Shown here: piece by piece, positions 1-9,749 of the stretch | Position numbering within the stretch: position 1 is the stretch's first letter | How the letters are laid out: each line of letters starts with the position of its first letter | Source of the DNA: an uncultured Lacinutrix sp. | GTDB lineage: Bacteria; Bacteroidota; Bacteroidia; Flavobacteriales; Flavobacteriaceae | DNA length: 64,000 nucleotides | Assembly: GCA_937129145.1 (NCBI GenBank) | Contig: CAKZMU010000009.1 | Location: 304,874 to 368,873, forward strand | Direction of reading: 5' to 3' | Made by a program: the position numbers and the translations under genes | Notes under the pieces: generated by a model | Told to the model about the DNA's origin: nothing | What the model saw: only the letters and a program-made list of their open reading frames with translations | Databases searched by the model: none

Positions 1-1135
1 ATCTGTTTAAAGCTGTGAAGGCTAATTTACTGCCATCAGGCGATGGTACGGCATCACGAATTTGTGTCACAAAAGCTTCAGGGTCATCACTAATCGGATA
101 TTTAAAAGAGACCATTGGTCCTAAATCCAGTTCGACATCAACTTCAAAAGGAATTTCAGTTGCTTTATTTGAAGTAACCGAAATTGAATATATTTTTCCA
201 CCATAAGAAGCGATGAGGTTTTGATTATCTGGAGTGAACGACATAGCTGGAAGCACACCTAAAGCTGCAATAGACTCTTGCTCATCTCGTTGTACAGGAT
301 ATGCTAACCAACGCTCATCGCCATTTTTAAGATTGCGTAAAACCAATCCTGTTTTATCTTCAAATCGACTGCCATAAACCAACCAATTTCCATCACTCGA
401 TAGGGTTGGTGTAAATGCAGAGCCATATCTGGTGGTAATGATTTCAGTATCGCCATCTTCTCTGTCAAAAGTCATCACTTGGTACTGCGGAAGCGACGCA
501 TTGTAATTCCAAGCACCAGTTCTTCTTGAAAAATAGATGTATTTTCCATCATGACTAAACGCAGGGTCAATAGTTTTTAAATTAGCTGGCGTTTTAATTA
601 ATTTCGCACCAGAACCACCATCTTTATGATAGATATAAGGCTTTATATTTCTTCTTCCTTTTGTGCCAACAATATAATCGCCATCTGGACTCCATTCAGC
701 TGAAAAATGATGCTGATTTTTATCTTTAGTGAGTTGTTTTTCTTCTTTAGACGATAAGTCCATCGTCCATATATTATCCGACCCACTTTTATCTGAAATA
801 TAGACTATTGATTTTCCGTCAGGACTATATTTAGGATGCACATCGTATGGCATTCCTTCAGTAATGCGAGTTGCTTTTCCTCCTGTAATTGGAATGGTAT
901 ATAAATCGCCCATCATATCAAAAATGATGGTTTTTCCATCTGGATGAACATCTAACGATAACCAAGTCCCTTGATTTGTAGTGAAAGACACTTTTCTTTC
1001 TGGCTCTAAAGGCAATTCTTTGGTCGCTTTTTTTGTTGAATCAGACTTTTTTTCATTGGATTCTTGAGCAGAAACCATGAGAGATGCTAATATTAGAACA
1101 GCGAAAAGGGGTTTGAAAAACTTAGAATGCTTCAT
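1..1135 (-). CDS. TolB-propeller amidohydrolase-type exported protein, N-terminal part (runs off left edge)
   Basis: The reverse strand is open from an ATG at 1135 to the window edge, giving about 378 residues with no stop. Residues 1-24 form a Sec signal peptide (charged start, hydrophobic core, cleavage after VSA before Q). After it come repeated PD40/TolB-like blades marked by HPDGKTIIF, SPDGKSIVY, SPDGDYIVG, SHDGKYIYF, SSDGNWLVY and SPDGSKLAF. In Flavobacteriaceae this architecture is usually the front half of a protein of about 1,100 residues whose C-terminal half is a metal-dependent amidohydrolase; that half would lie outside the window, so the enzyme call is inference. The next gene upstream on the same strand (DUF5916) ends 36 nt before this start, so the two may be co-transcribed. 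Confidence 0.8.
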   Translation of the reverse strand, partial: MKHSKFFKPLFAVLILASLMVSAQESNEKKSDSTKKATKELPLEPERKVSFTTNQGTWLSLDVHPDGKTIIFDMMGDLYTIPITGGKATRITEGMPYDVHPKYSPDGKSIVYISDKSGSDNIWTMDLSSKEEKQLTKDKNQHHFSAEWSPDGDYIVGTKGRRNIKPYIYHKDGGSGAKLIKTPANLKTIDPAFSHDGKYIYFSRRTGAWNYNASLPQYQVMTFDREDGDTEIITTRYGSAFTPTLSSDGNWLVYGSRFEDKTGLVLRNLKNGDERWLAYPVQRDEQESIAALGVLPAMSFTPDNQNLIASYGGKIYSISVTSNKATEIPFEVDVELDLGPMVSFKYPISDDPEAFVTQIRDAVPSPDGSKLAFTALNR

Positions 1136-1171
1136 AATAATTAATGTTTTAGTATAGATAATATATGGCTG

Positions 1172-3388
1172 TTATTTACTTAATAAATCAAATCGGTGTG
1201 TGTATTTTACTGTGATACTTTGGTTGTTTAATCCGTCTAGGTAATCATCATCTTTAATAATATTTAGAACGACAAATAATCCGGAATTCGCATTTTGGAG
1301 CCACCCAAATCGTGCATTTACTGATGTGATATTTGAGACGTTATTATTTTGTATTAAACTTTGAATAAACATTCTTGGTGTAAACGAATACGACAATCGC
1401 GCACCAGAAACAATGGCTGTAACACCACCATTTGGTAAATTCAAGTTGTTGTGACTTAATGTAAATGACGAATTAAAATCACCAAAGCGTATTTTTAATG
1501 TACCACTATGGGTAAATCTTTGTCCGCCAAAATAGCCACCAATCACACTTCGTCCACTATAAGAAATATCTTTATTGGCATTAGTCATATACACTAGTTG
1601 CAGTTCTTCATGCTTATAACGTCCAGCATCCACAGTTACTCCAGATAAGCTAAACGGTTGCAGCACGCCTTCTTCAGTGAAGTTGATTCCTGTATGTACC
1701 TCAAAACCACTTTTCCATTCCCAATGATTATCAACGTGAAGAAAACTTGTGATGAGGTTATTATCAAAATCCTTATAACTTCTATAAGATACATGAGGTC
1801 TAATTTCCAATATATTGCCCCAATTTTTTGGTCTATGCGCTTTAAAAACCAAAAACTCAGGTTTTTTAAAAGCAGAGCGCTGTAAAAACCCAACCTCTGG
1901 ATTAAAGCCTTCACCCACTTCGGTATAACCAGCTAGAATATTCCAACCATCCCAATTATAATTAGCTGATAATTTGAAGGCATGGTCGTTTTTGTCGATA
2001 CCAATAGTGCTGCTTTTTGCTACAAATCCTGTTACTTCAGCTTTTTGACCCAATCCCCATTTACCATCAACAGCATAGACACGGTTGTAATCATCTTCTG
2101 TTTCACCTAGTCCAGCGCGATTAATAAAAATGCCTCCTAAAGACGAACGACTTTCACCAAAATCGTGATTTACCCTCGCAACCGTGAAGTTGTTTTTTTC
2201 GATGGCTTCATCCTGCACATCATCAGTAAACATGGTTAAAAAGCCAACATTGGTTTGGTTAACTTTTCCTGAAAGACGTGCACCACCAATAATAGGTACT
2301 AACGAACCATTGTTGCCAATACCAATACGTCTGCTAAAAAACAAATCGACTTCTCCTGGGCTACCAACCGAGAATTGTCCAGCGTTTTCTAAAAAGAATG
2401 GACGTTTTTCTGGAAAAAATAAATTGAACCTGTCTAGGTTTACTTGTTGCTCATCTACTTCCACCTGAGCAAAATCGGTATTATAAGTCAGGTCTAGCGT
2501 TAAGCTTGGTGTGAGACTATATTTTATATCCAAACCAGCTTCAAAGTCAGTACTTGACTCTGATGGGTCAACAGATTTGTCATTAACCGCTTGTCCAAGC
2601 AAATAAGGCATGACTTTTAAATTCCCTGGATTTTTCAGGTTTAAACCATGAACTTTTCCAGCTAGAGATAACCGTTTCATATCAAACCCAATTGGTAGAG
2701 ATGCCCAAAACGCTGTTTCGTTAGTTTTACTAATATTACGCTGAAAATTAATTCCCCAAGATTGATTATCGCCTGAGCTAAAGCGTAATGACCTTAAAGG
2801 TATAGCGAACTCTGCGCTCCAACCATAATCGCCTTTTTGAGCTTTTACTTCCCAAGATGCATCCCAGTTAATATTGGTGCCACCAATAACACCACCTTGT
2901 TGACGATTGGAATTAAAATTTCCTTGACCTTCGTTATCTATTTGTGCATCATATTCCATTCCGTTGGAGTTTGTTCCAAACATAAAGCCATTTTGCCTAT
3001 CATTATAAGTATCAATAATAAATAGAAAACTATCTTCATTGCTTAAATTGGCATCTCTTCTGGAGTCAGATACTACAATGGTATTTGGTGACGAATCATA
3101 ACAAACAACAGCAACATATAGCATGTTATTTGTATAGGCCATTCTAATCTCGGTTTTCTCGGAAGCAGGCTGCCCAAAATTCGGTTTTATTTGAGTGAGT
3201 TGACTAACAGGATTAATGGTTTGCCATAATGCTTCATTAATAACATCACCATCAATTGTTGGGTTGCTATTTAAAGAGGTAATAGTGAATGACGGACGAT
3301 TTGCTTGCTGATTTGTTTGCGCATTACTTAAAGTTGAAGAGAATACTAAAATAATCGTGGCACAAAGAATCGTATAGACTTGTTTCAT
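1172..3388 (-). CDS. DUF5916 outer-membrane-type protein with N-terminal CBM9-like domain
   Basis: Exported protein of 738 residues. I chose the ATG at 3388 because it places a clean signal peptide (MKQVYTILCATIILVFSS, then SNAQ) at the N-terminus; an in-frame ATG 11 codons further out (3421) would put a polar stretch ahead of it. Residues of roughly 40-230 resemble the carbohydrate-binding family 9-like fold (TIDGDVINEALWQ; later WDASWEVKAQ and GWSAEFAIPLRSL). The rest resembles DUF5916, a beta-rich domain with alternating aromatic strands that suggests an outer-membrane barrel (SPSLTLDLTYNTDFAQVEVD, FFPEKRPFFLENAG). The family has no proven reaction; annotations as hydrolase are weak. It may form a short operon with the TolB-propeller protein downstream. 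Confidence 0.85.
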   Translation of the reverse strand: MKQVYTILCATIILVFSSTLSNAQTNQQANRPSFTITSLNSNPTIDGDVINEALWQTINPVSQLTQIKPNFGQPASEKTEIRMAYTNNMLYVAVVCYDSSPNTIVVSDSRRDANLSNEDSFLFIIDTYNDRQNGFMFGTNSNGMEYDAQIDNEGQGNFNSNRQQGGVIGGTNINWDASWEVKAQKGDYGWSAEFAIPLRSLRFSSGDNQSWGINFQRNISKTNETAFWASLPIGFDMKRLSLAGKVHGLNLKNPGNLKVMPYLLGQAVNDKSVDPSESSTDFEAGLDIKYSLTPSLTLDLTYNTDFAQVEVDEQQVNLDRFNLFFPEKRPFFLENAGQFSVGSPGEVDLFFSRRIGIGNNGSLVPIIGGARLSGKVNQTNVGFLTMFTDDVQDEAIEKNNFTVARVNHDFGESRSSLGGIFINRAGLGETEDDYNRVYAVDGKWGLGQKAEVTGFVAKSSTIGIDKNDHAFKLSANYNWDGWNILAGYTEVGEGFNPEVGFLQRSAFKKPEFLVFKAHRPKNWGNILEIRPHVSYRSYKDFDNNLITSFLHVDNHWEWKSGFEVHTGINFTEEGVLQPFSLSGVTVDAGRYKHEELQLVYMTNANKDISYSGRSVIGGYFGGQRFTHSGTLKIRFGDFNSSFTLSHNNLNLPNGGVTAIVSGARLSYSFTPRMFIQSLIQNNNVSNITSVNARFGWLQNANSGLFVVLNIIKDDDYLDGLNNQSITVKYTHRFDLLSK

Positions 3389-3500
3389 GAAATTAGTTGG
3401 TTGGTTAGCTAATAATCGCAAAAGCCCTACAATATAATTATTTCTAATTCAAAAACGAGCACACTTTTAATGAATTCAAATTCTTTGTTAAAAGAAAATA

Positions 3501-3527
3501 TTGCTTGCTATTTTTTTAGTAACTTTA
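3501..3527 (+). promoter_or_regulatory. Possible promoter of the molybdenum hydroxylase operon
   Basis: A TTG (3501-3503) is followed after 16 nt by TAACTTTA (3520-3527), one mismatch from the Bacteroidota -7 element TAnnTTTG. It lies 48 nt upstream of the ATG at 3576. The spacer is slightly short, so this is tentative. Confidence 0.35.
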
Positions 3528-3575
3528 AACGCCTTTGTCTTCATGAAAAAATAAACACTAATTAAAATTAAAAAT

Positions 3576-4037
3576 ATGCCAACGTTTCAATTAAAAATTA
3601 ACGGCGTATCTCACTCAGTTGAAGCTGATGCTGACACACCATTATTATGGGTGTTACGAGATAATTTAGACCTTGTAGGAACTAAATATGGCTGTGGTAT
3701 TGCGCAATGCGGCGCATGCACAGTACACGTCAATGGAAATGCCACTAGAAGTTGCTCGACTCCAGTTGCAAATTTACAGGGAATGGAAATCACTACCATT
3801 GAAGGGCTTTCGGAATATGGAGACCACCCAGTTCAAGAAGCTTGGAAAGAGATAGATGTGCCGCAATGTGGCTACTGTCAATCTGGTCAAATCATGACTG
3901 CTTCGGCGTTTTTAGAAAACAACGCGAATCCTAGTAGGGAAGAAATTAGAAGCGCTATGCATGGAAATATTTGTAGATGTGCCTCGTACAATAGTATTGA
4001 GAAAGCAGTAGAGGTGGCAGCAAAAAAAATGAATTAA
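3576..4037 (+). CDS. (2Fe-2S) small subunit of molybdenum hydroxylase (IorA/CoxS-like)
   Basis: Electron-transfer subunit of 153 residues, the usual length for the family. The plant-type ferredoxin domain holds the first 2Fe-2S cluster with C40, C45, C48 and C60 (GCGIAQCGAC). The helical domain holds the second with C98, C101, C133 and C135 (CGYCQSGQ, CRC). It has no signal peptide, so it should be carried across the membrane by the Tat-signal-bearing large subunit 19 nt downstream. IorAB-type two-subunit enzymes lack the separate FAD subunit of xanthine dehydrogenases, and none is present here. The substrate cannot be told from sequence; aldehydes and N-heterocycles are known for relatives. 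Confidence 0.93.
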   Translation: MPTFQLKINGVSHSVEADADTPLLWVLRDNLDLVGTKYGCGIAQCGACTVHVNGNATRSCSTPVANLQGMEITTIEGLSEYGDHPVQEAWKEIDVPQCGYCQSGQIMTASAFLENNANPSREEIRSAMHGNICRCASYNSIEKAVEVAAKKMN

Positions 4038-4056
4038 TCCTAAAAGAACAGACATT

Positions 4057-6207
4057 ATGAAAACTTCAAACAAAATTAAGTTTAGTAGACGATCGTTCTT
4101 ACAAACTTCGGCTTTAGCGAGTGGAGGTATGTTAGTAGGATTTAATTTGTTTACAGCTTGTAAGGAGGATGTTAAACCTCCTGTAGATTTAAGTCTTTTA
4201 GACTATAACGACTTTAATGCGTTTATAAAAATATCTGATGAAGGTAAAGTGACCATTTTTGCACCTAACCCTGAAATTGGACAAGGCGTAAAAACATCGA
4301 TGCCAATGCTTATTGCTGAAGAATTGGATGTGGCTTGGGACGATGTACATGTTGTACAAGGGAAACTAGATACCGAAAATTATTCAAGACAAGTAGCAGG
4401 AGGCAGTGGGTCTTTGCGTCATGGGTGGTTACCATTACGCCAAACAGGAGCAACAGCAAGGCAAATGTTGGTGAATGCTGCAGCTGCAAAATGGGGTGTT
4501 TCTGCTTCAGAATGTAAAACAGACAAAGGTATTATCACAAATGCTAATGGCGATAAACTGGGTTACGGAGAGGTTGTTAAAGAAGCAGCAATGCTCGATG
4601 TGCCTGAAGATGTGACACTCAAAGACATAAAAGATTTCAATATTATTGGTCAAGACATTAGCAATGTGGATATAGACGAAATAGTGACTGGGAAACCATT
4701 GTTTGGTTTAGATTATAAAGTTGATGGTATGCAATATGCATCTGTACTTAGGCCACCAGCTTTTGGACAAAAATTAGAATCGTTTGATGATGCCAATGCC
4801 AGAACTGTAAATGGCGTCAATGATGTGATTAAGTTTGGAGATAAAATAGCAGTTTTAGCCAATTCTACTTGGGCAGCAATGAAAGGAAAAAAAGCCTTAA
4901 AAGCTAGTTGGACTCAAGATTCTAAAGCCGAAAACACTGCATTTCATGATGAAACATTAATAAAATTACTTGATGGGAATAAATTTGATACTCGTCGTAA
5001 AGATGGTGATGTTAAAAAAGCCTTTGCTGAAGCAGACCAAGTGTTAGAGCGTACGTATGAAACACCTTTTGTACCTCATAATTGTATGGAGCCAATGAAC
5101 TTTTTTGCAAATGTAACGACCAATAAAATTGAATTAGTAGGCCCAATTCAAACACCGCAAAGTACCGCAGGAAGAGTGGCTAGGATGTTGGGGAGAGATG
5201 TAAGCGAAGTAACTCTTGAAATGACTAGAATGGGAGGTGGTTTTGGAAGACGTTTATATGGCGATTTTGCTATGGAAGCCGCAGAAGTGTCTCATTTAGC
5301 AAAAAAACCTGTAAAAGTAGTGTTCTCAAGAGAAGATGATATGGCTGCTGGAATTTATCGACCAGCGATTAAATATAGAATTGCAGCGTCCATTAAAGAT
5401 GGTAAACTTACAGGATACCATTTAAAGGAAGCAGCTATTAATGGAAATATGTATGGATTAATTCCTAATTTTTTCCCAGCTGGAGCAATTGAAAACTATC
5501 AAGTAGATACAGCAAATTATAAGAGTAATATTACAACTGGTGCTTGGAGAGCACCTTATACGAATGTGTTAGCAAGTTGTGAACAGAGTTTCTTTGATGA
5601 AATAGCCGAAGCTATGGGAGTTGACCGTATCAAGTTGCACATGGATTTATTAGATAAAGTAAAAGGCACAACCGATGAGCGTATTCAATACAGTCCTGAA
5701 CGCTTACAAGGCGTCATTAAAAGAGTTGTAAAAGAATCTAACTACGGGAAAGAAAAAGACGTACATCAAGGATTTGCTGTATATTATTGTCATAATACGC
5801 ATGTTGCTGAGGTCGCTAATATTGTTATGGATAATGGCGTTCCAGTGGTTAAAAAAGTAACCGTTGCTGTAGATTGTGGTGTGGTTGTAAATCCGTTAGG
5901 AGCCAAAAACCAAGTGGTTGGAGGTGTTATTGATGGGATAGGGCATTCCATGTATGGTGAGCTGACTTTTAATGATGGTGTGCCGCAATCAAATAACTAT
6001 GACTCATATCAGCTAATTAGAATGTTGCAAACACCTCAAGTTGATGTGCATTTTATAGAGAATGATATTGCACCAACAGGATTGGGTGAACCAACATTAC
6101 CACCAGTTGGTGGAGCAGTTGCAAACGCTATCTATAAAGCGACTGGAAAACGTATAACCAAAATGCCATATATGAATAATATGGATGTTGAACCAGTTGT
6201 TGGATAA
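4057..6207 (+). CDS. Molybdopterin-binding large subunit of molybdenum hydroxylase (IorB-like), Tat-exported
   Basis: Catalytic subunit of 716 residues in the xanthine dehydrogenase/isoquinoline oxidoreductase family. The N-terminus carries a twin-arginine motif, S-R11-R12-S-F-L-Q, then a hydrophobic stretch ending in LFTAC, so it may be both Tat-exported and lipid-anchored at that Cys. Family motifs include EIGQGVKTSMPMLIAEELD, MGGGFGRRLYGDFAMEA, TGAWRAPYTNVLASCEQSF and, near the C-terminus, GLGEPTLPPVGGAVANA, whose Glu is the expected catalytic base. It sits between the Fe-S subunit and the XdhC-like maturation gene (6 nt gap), forming a clear assembly operon. The physiological substrate is unknown. 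Confidence 0.92.
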   Translation: MKTSNKIKFSRRSFLQTSALASGGMLVGFNLFTACKEDVKPPVDLSLLDYNDFNAFIKISDEGKVTIFAPNPEIGQGVKTSMPMLIAEELDVAWDDVHVVQGKLDTENYSRQVAGGSGSLRHGWLPLRQTGATARQMLVNAAAAKWGVSASECKTDKGIITNANGDKLGYGEVVKEAAMLDVPEDVTLKDIKDFNIIGQDISNVDIDEIVTGKPLFGLDYKVDGMQYASVLRPPAFGQKLESFDDANARTVNGVNDVIKFGDKIAVLANSTWAAMKGKKALKASWTQDSKAENTAFHDETLIKLLDGNKFDTRRKDGDVKKAFAEADQVLERTYETPFVPHNCMEPMNFFANVTTNKIELVGPIQTPQSTAGRVARMLGRDVSEVTLEMTRMGGGFGRRLYGDFAMEAAEVSHLAKKPVKVVFSREDDMAAGIYRPAIKYRIAASIKDGKLTGYHLKEAAINGNMYGLIPNFFPAGAIENYQVDTANYKSNITTGAWRAPYTNVLASCEQSFFDEIAEAMGVDRIKLHMDLLDKVKGTTDERIQYSPERLQGVIKRVVKESNYGKEKDVHQGFAVYYCHNTHVAEVANIVMDNGVPVVKKVTVAVDCGVVVNPLGAKNQVVGGVIDGIGHSMYGELTFNDGVPQSNNYDSYQLIRMLQTPQVDVHFIENDIAPTGLGEPTLPPVGGAVANAIYKATGKRITKMPYMNNMDVEPVVG

Positions 6208-6213
6208 TCACGT

Positions 6214-7224
6214 ATGACTCACGAATTTAAGGATATTGTACAAGCCCATCTTAAGGCAAAACAAGATGGGTTTAAGACGGTTTTGGCATCTGTCGTGGCA
6301 CTTGATGGGTCTTCGTATAGAAAACCTGGAGTAAGGATGCTTATCATTGAAAATAATGAGATGATAGGTGCTGTAAGTGGTGGTTGTGTAGAAAAAGATA
6401 TTTTGCGACAATCTCAATCGGTTTTTCAAGATGGCACCTCTAAAATGATGACTTACGATGGTCGTTATCGTTTAGGTTGTGAAGGGATTTTATATATTCT
6501 TTTGGAAGAATTTAAACCAAATGACACTTTCTTTGAAGCATTCGAAGATTGTTTAAAAAGACGTCAAGTATTTACTATTCACTCAAGCTATCTAAAAAAA
6601 GAAGATGTTATAGATGGGATTGGAAGCCACGTTGAAATTGAAAAGAACACGTTTTCACTTTCCAATGTATCTAAATCTAATACCTCACTCATGCAGTTTA
6701 CACAACAGTTGCCACCATGTTTTAAACTCATGATTTTTGGTGCTGAACATGATGCAGTTAAACTATGCCAATTGGCAAGTTTTAACGGTTGGGAAGTCAC
6801 GGTTGTTTCTGGACCATTGGAATCTAAAACTATTGACAATTTTCCTGGAGCCACAGCATTTTATTCGGTTTCACCAGACGATTTGGAGCTGAACTCCATT
6901 GATAGCGAAACAGCTATTGTATTGATGTCGCATAATTTTGCGAACGACTTAAAATATCTTTTAGAGCTAAAAGACACTAAACCTGTGTATATTGGTATGC
7001 TTGGACCTTCACATAGAAGAGAAAAACTATTATCACAATTCCTTGAGTACTGTCCAGAAGTAGATGAAGAATTCTTAGAACTAATTCATGGTCCAGCAGG
7101 ATTAAATATAGGCGCAGAAACACCTCAAGAAATAGCCATCTCAATTCTTTCAGAAATATTATCGGTTGTCAGAGCACAAACACCAATGATGCTAAAAGAG
7201 AAAGCAGGAGGGATTCACACCTAA
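6214..7224 (+). CDS. XdhC/CoxI-family molybdenum hydroxylase maturation factor
   Basis: Protein of 336 residues. The N-terminal XdhC/CoxI part shows VVALDGSSYRKPGVRMLI and GAVSGGCVEKDI; the C-terminal XdhC Rossmann part shows MIFGAEHDAVKLCQLA, GMLGPSHRREKLL and HGPAGLNIGAETPQEIAISI. XdhC proteins bind the molybdenum cofactor, help its sulfuration and insert it into xanthine dehydrogenase-family enzymes. Its position 6 nt behind the large subunit identifies that enzyme as its client. Translation probably is coupled within the operon. Confidence 0.92.
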   Translation: MTHEFKDIVQAHLKAKQDGFKTVLASVVALDGSSYRKPGVRMLIIENNEMIGAVSGGCVEKDILRQSQSVFQDGTSKMMTYDGRYRLGCEGILYILLEEFKPNDTFFEAFEDCLKRRQVFTIHSSYLKKEDVIDGIGSHVEIEKNTFSLSNVSKSNTSLMQFTQQLPPCFKLMIFGAEHDAVKLCQLASFNGWEVTVVSGPLESKTIDNFPGATAFYSVSPDDLELNSIDSETAIVLMSHNFANDLKYLLELKDTKPVYIGMLGPSHRREKLLSQFLEYCPEVDEEFLELIHGPAGLNIGAETPQEIAISILSEILSVVRAQTPMMLKEKAGGIHT

Positions 7225-7236
7225 ACACGAAAAGTT

Positions 7237-7842
7237 GTGCCTTCAAAACGAATTGCTATATTGATAATGGCTGCTGGAAGTTCTTCTAGAATGGGAGCTC
7301 CCAAGCAATTATTGTCATGGAAAAACACGACACTCATTGAAAACGCGATAACTAATGTTTTACAATTAGAACCTCTTAAATCTATTGTAGTTCTTGGTGC
7401 AAATAGTGAACAAATAATTCCTAAAATTGAGGCTTATCCTGTTGAGATAATACACAACTCTAGTTGGGATAGTGGTTTAGGAAATTCTATTGCTTACGGA
7501 GTGCGTCACATTAAAAAAAATTATGAAGTAGATGCTGTGCTTGTAATTTTAGCAGACCAACCTTTAATAGAGACTTCTTATTTAAAAGAAATGATAACTT
7601 TGTTTGATGTCAATAAAAATCAAATTATAGCAACCCAATATCAAAACGAAAAACTAGGAGTTCCTGCGCTTTTTGATAAGAGTTATTTTGAAGAATTATC
7701 TACTATCGACGGTGATAAAGGAGCTAAAATTCTTCTTGAAGAATATGTAAAATCTGTAATAACAACACAATTAGCGGCTAATGTTTTTGATGTTGATACT
7801 GAAGAAGATTATAACAAACTAAAGAGTTTTAACCACCAATAG
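7237..7842 (+). CDS. MocA-like molybdenum cofactor nucleotidyltransferase
   Basis: A 201-residue GT-A fold nucleotidyltransferase with the signature MAAGSSSRMGAPKQLL and the metal-binding VILADQPL. MocA relatives attach CMP (less often GMP) to Mo-molybdopterin to give the dinucleotide used by xanthine dehydrogenase-family enzymes, which fits the two genes upstream. The start is a GTG at 7237, 12 nt after the XdhC stop; no ATG is available before the nucleotide-binding loop. Its last 14 nt overlap the convergent moaA. MobA, the GMP-transferring relative, is encoded separately at 11485-12057. Confidence 0.87.
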   Translation: MPSKRIAILIMAAGSSSRMGAPKQLLSWKNTTLIENAITNVLQLEPLKSIVVLGANSEQIIPKIEAYPVEIIHNSSWDSGLGNSIAYGVRHIKKNYEVDAVLVILADQPLIETSYLKEMITLFDVNKNQIIATQYQNEKLGVPALFDKSYFEELSTIDGDKGAKILLEEYVKSVITTQLAANVFDVDTEEDYNKLKSFNHQ

Positions 7843-8836
7843 CAATCATACTCCTATTTTTACCATGTAAATCAGGCGTTTCCAACTTCTCTAAAGTATC
7901 CATACCACCACGAATTTTAAATTTAGACTGGACGGCTTTTTGAATCATAGGAGTAATGTCTTTGCCTTCACGAAGTGGCGTTAGTAAATCTGACTCAGTA
8001 GCAGAAAACAAACAATTTTTCAAACGACCGTTGGCTGTTAACCGGATACGGTTACAAGAATCACAAAAAGGATTTGTAACCGAACTTATAATAGCAAAAG
8101 AGCCTTTATAACCGTCTATTTTATAATTTTTCGAAGTATCATTTGGAGCGTCTTGCAATCTAATAACCTGAGATCCTTTAAAGGTTGCATTTACATGTTC
8201 CATGACTTCAGCATACGATACCATTTTACCTTTATCCCATTTATTACCATCAAAGGGCATAAATTCTATAAAGCGTACCGAAATAGGCAAGTCTTTGCTG
8301 AGGTTGATAAAATCAATAATTTCATTATCGTTAAACCCTTTTATCAATACGGTATTCAACTTTACATTAAATCCTTCTTGAATGAGTAGATGCATGTTTT
8401 TAATCACTTTCTCGAAGTCATTTCTACGCGTAATTTCTTTGAATTTCACAGCATCTAAAGAGTCTAAACTTACATTAAGATTCATGATGTTACATTCCTT
8501 TAGCAAATCTATGTAACGGTCAACAATGACTGCATTTGTTGTCATAGAAAGTTCTACTGGAAGTGATGCCAACTTTTTTAGAATAACATCAACATCACGC
8601 CTTACTAATGGTTCGCCACCAGTTAACCTAATTTTAGTGACACTATGGTCTACAAAGGTTTTGGCAATGTTATAGATTTCATCAAAATTCATGATATGCG
8701 ATCGCGGTGATAATTGAATACCTTCCGCTGGCATACAATAGGTACATCGTAAATTGCAAAGTTCGGTTAAAGAAATACGTAAATAGGTATGTTTCCTACC
8801 AAAAGTATCGGTTAGTATGTTTTTCTGTGTTGTCAT
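7829..8836 (-). CDS. moaA: GTP 3',8-cyclase MoaA
   Basis: Radical-SAM enzyme of 335 residues for the first step of molybdenum cofactor synthesis: rearranging GTP to 3',8-cyclo-7,8-dihydro-GTP. The SAM-cluster cysteines are C27, C31 and C34 (CNLRCTYC). The second 4Fe-4S cluster is held by CDSCNRIRLTANGRLKNC. The protein ends in Gly-Gly (SMIAIGG), the tail required in activation of the first cluster. Its ATG shares one nucleotide with the stop region of moaCB. It is the last gene of the minus-strand cofactor operon and converges on the MocA-like gene. Confidence 0.97.
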   Translation of the reverse strand: MTTQKNILTDTFGRKHTYLRISLTELCNLRCTYCMPAEGIQLSPRSHIMNFDEIYNIAKTFVDHSVTKIRLTGGEPLVRRDVDVILKKLASLPVELSMTTNAVIVDRYIDLLKECNIMNLNVSLDSLDAVKFKEITRRNDFEKVIKNMHLLIQEGFNVKLNTVLIKGFNDNEIIDFINLSKDLPISVRFIEFMPFDGNKWDKGKMVSYAEVMEHVNATFKGSQVIRLQDAPNDTSKNYKIDGYKGSFAIISSVTNPFCDSCNRIRLTANGRLKNCLFSATESDLLTPLREGKDITPMIQKAVQSKFKIRGGMDTLEKLETPDLHGKNRSMIAIGG

Positions 8837-9747
8837 TAATCGTGTCTTGCTCCTTTTAAAATTCCAAAAACATGTAATACTGATGGAAAAATAGCATCCA
8901 TGGATTCTTTAGCACCATTAGTTGAACCTGGTAGTGCTAAAATTAATGTGCTTTCTATCGTTCCTGCAACGCTTCTAGACAGCATGGAGTAAGGCGTACG
9001 GTTTTGTCCATAACTTCTAATAGCTTCTTCAATGCCTGGGATGTTTCTTTCAATTAGTGATTCTAAAGCTTCAGGTGTGACATCGCGTTTTGATAAGCCT
9101 GTGCCTCCAGTAAATATAACCATATCAATACTTTTCGATACGTAGTTTTTAGTTTTTTCTTGAATGACTTCTTTTTCGTCAGGAATGACTATATAATCTG
9201 AAATAGCGACATTACTTTCCTCTAGTTTTTTAATAATTGCTTTTCCTGCTTTATCCTCTTTTTGTCTAGCAGAAATAGTATCGGAACACACAATAACAGC
9301 TGCATTTAGTTGATTTCTAAATCTGTTTTTAAAACTAGATTTTCCGCCTTTTTTCTTTACTAGTTTAATATGATGAATCTCAACGCCTTTATCAATAGGT
9401 TTCAACATATCGTACATATTCAAGGCAACAATACTTGCGCCGTGCATCGCCTCAACTTCCACACCAGTTTTATAGATGGTTTTAATAGTGCAGGTTACAG
9501 TAATTTCGAGTCCGTTGATGTCATAATCAATTGCAGTGTATTCTATTGGTAACGGATGGCAATCTGGCAATAATTCAGGTGTTTTTTTGACGCCCAATAA
9601 ACCAGCTGCTTTACTCATGGCAAAAACATTCCCTTTAGGCACTGTATCGTTGTTGATGGCATCAATCGTGTCTTGTTTGCTTACTTTAACGATGGCTTGA
9701 GCTGTTGCTTCACGAAGCGTATTTGATTTATGTGTAATATCTACCAT
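8836..9747 (-). CDS. moaCB: Bifunctional MoaC-MoaB fusion protein
   Basis: A 303-residue fusion. Residues of about 1-140 are MoaC (cyclic pyranopterin monophosphate synthase): KGNVFAMSKAAGLLGVKKT, LLPDCHPLPI, YKTGVEVEAMHGASIVALN and the GGKS element near the domain end. Residues of about 148-303 are MoaB/MogA-like (molybdopterin adenylyltransferase fold): AAVIVCSDTIS, FTGGTGLSKRDVTPEA and LPGSTNGAKESMD. This fusion is common in Bacteroidota and joins an early and a late pathway step in one chain. It sits 2 nt behind moaE and overlaps moaA by one nucleotide. Confidence 0.95.
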   Translation of the reverse strand: MVDITHKSNTLREATAQAIVKVSKQDTIDAINNDTVPKGNVFAMSKAAGLLGVKKTPELLPDCHPLPIEYTAIDYDINGLEITVTCTIKTIYKTGVEVEAMHGASIVALNMYDMLKPIDKGVEIHHIKLVKKKGGKSSFKNRFRNQLNAAVIVCSDTISARQKEDKAGKAIIKKLEESNVAISDYIVIPDEKEVIQEKTKNYVSKSIDMVIFTGGTGLSKRDVTPEALESLIERNIPGIEEAIRSYGQNRTPYSMLSRSVAGTIESTLILALPGSTNGAKESMDAIFPSVLHVFGILKGARHD

Positions 9748-9749
9748 AT

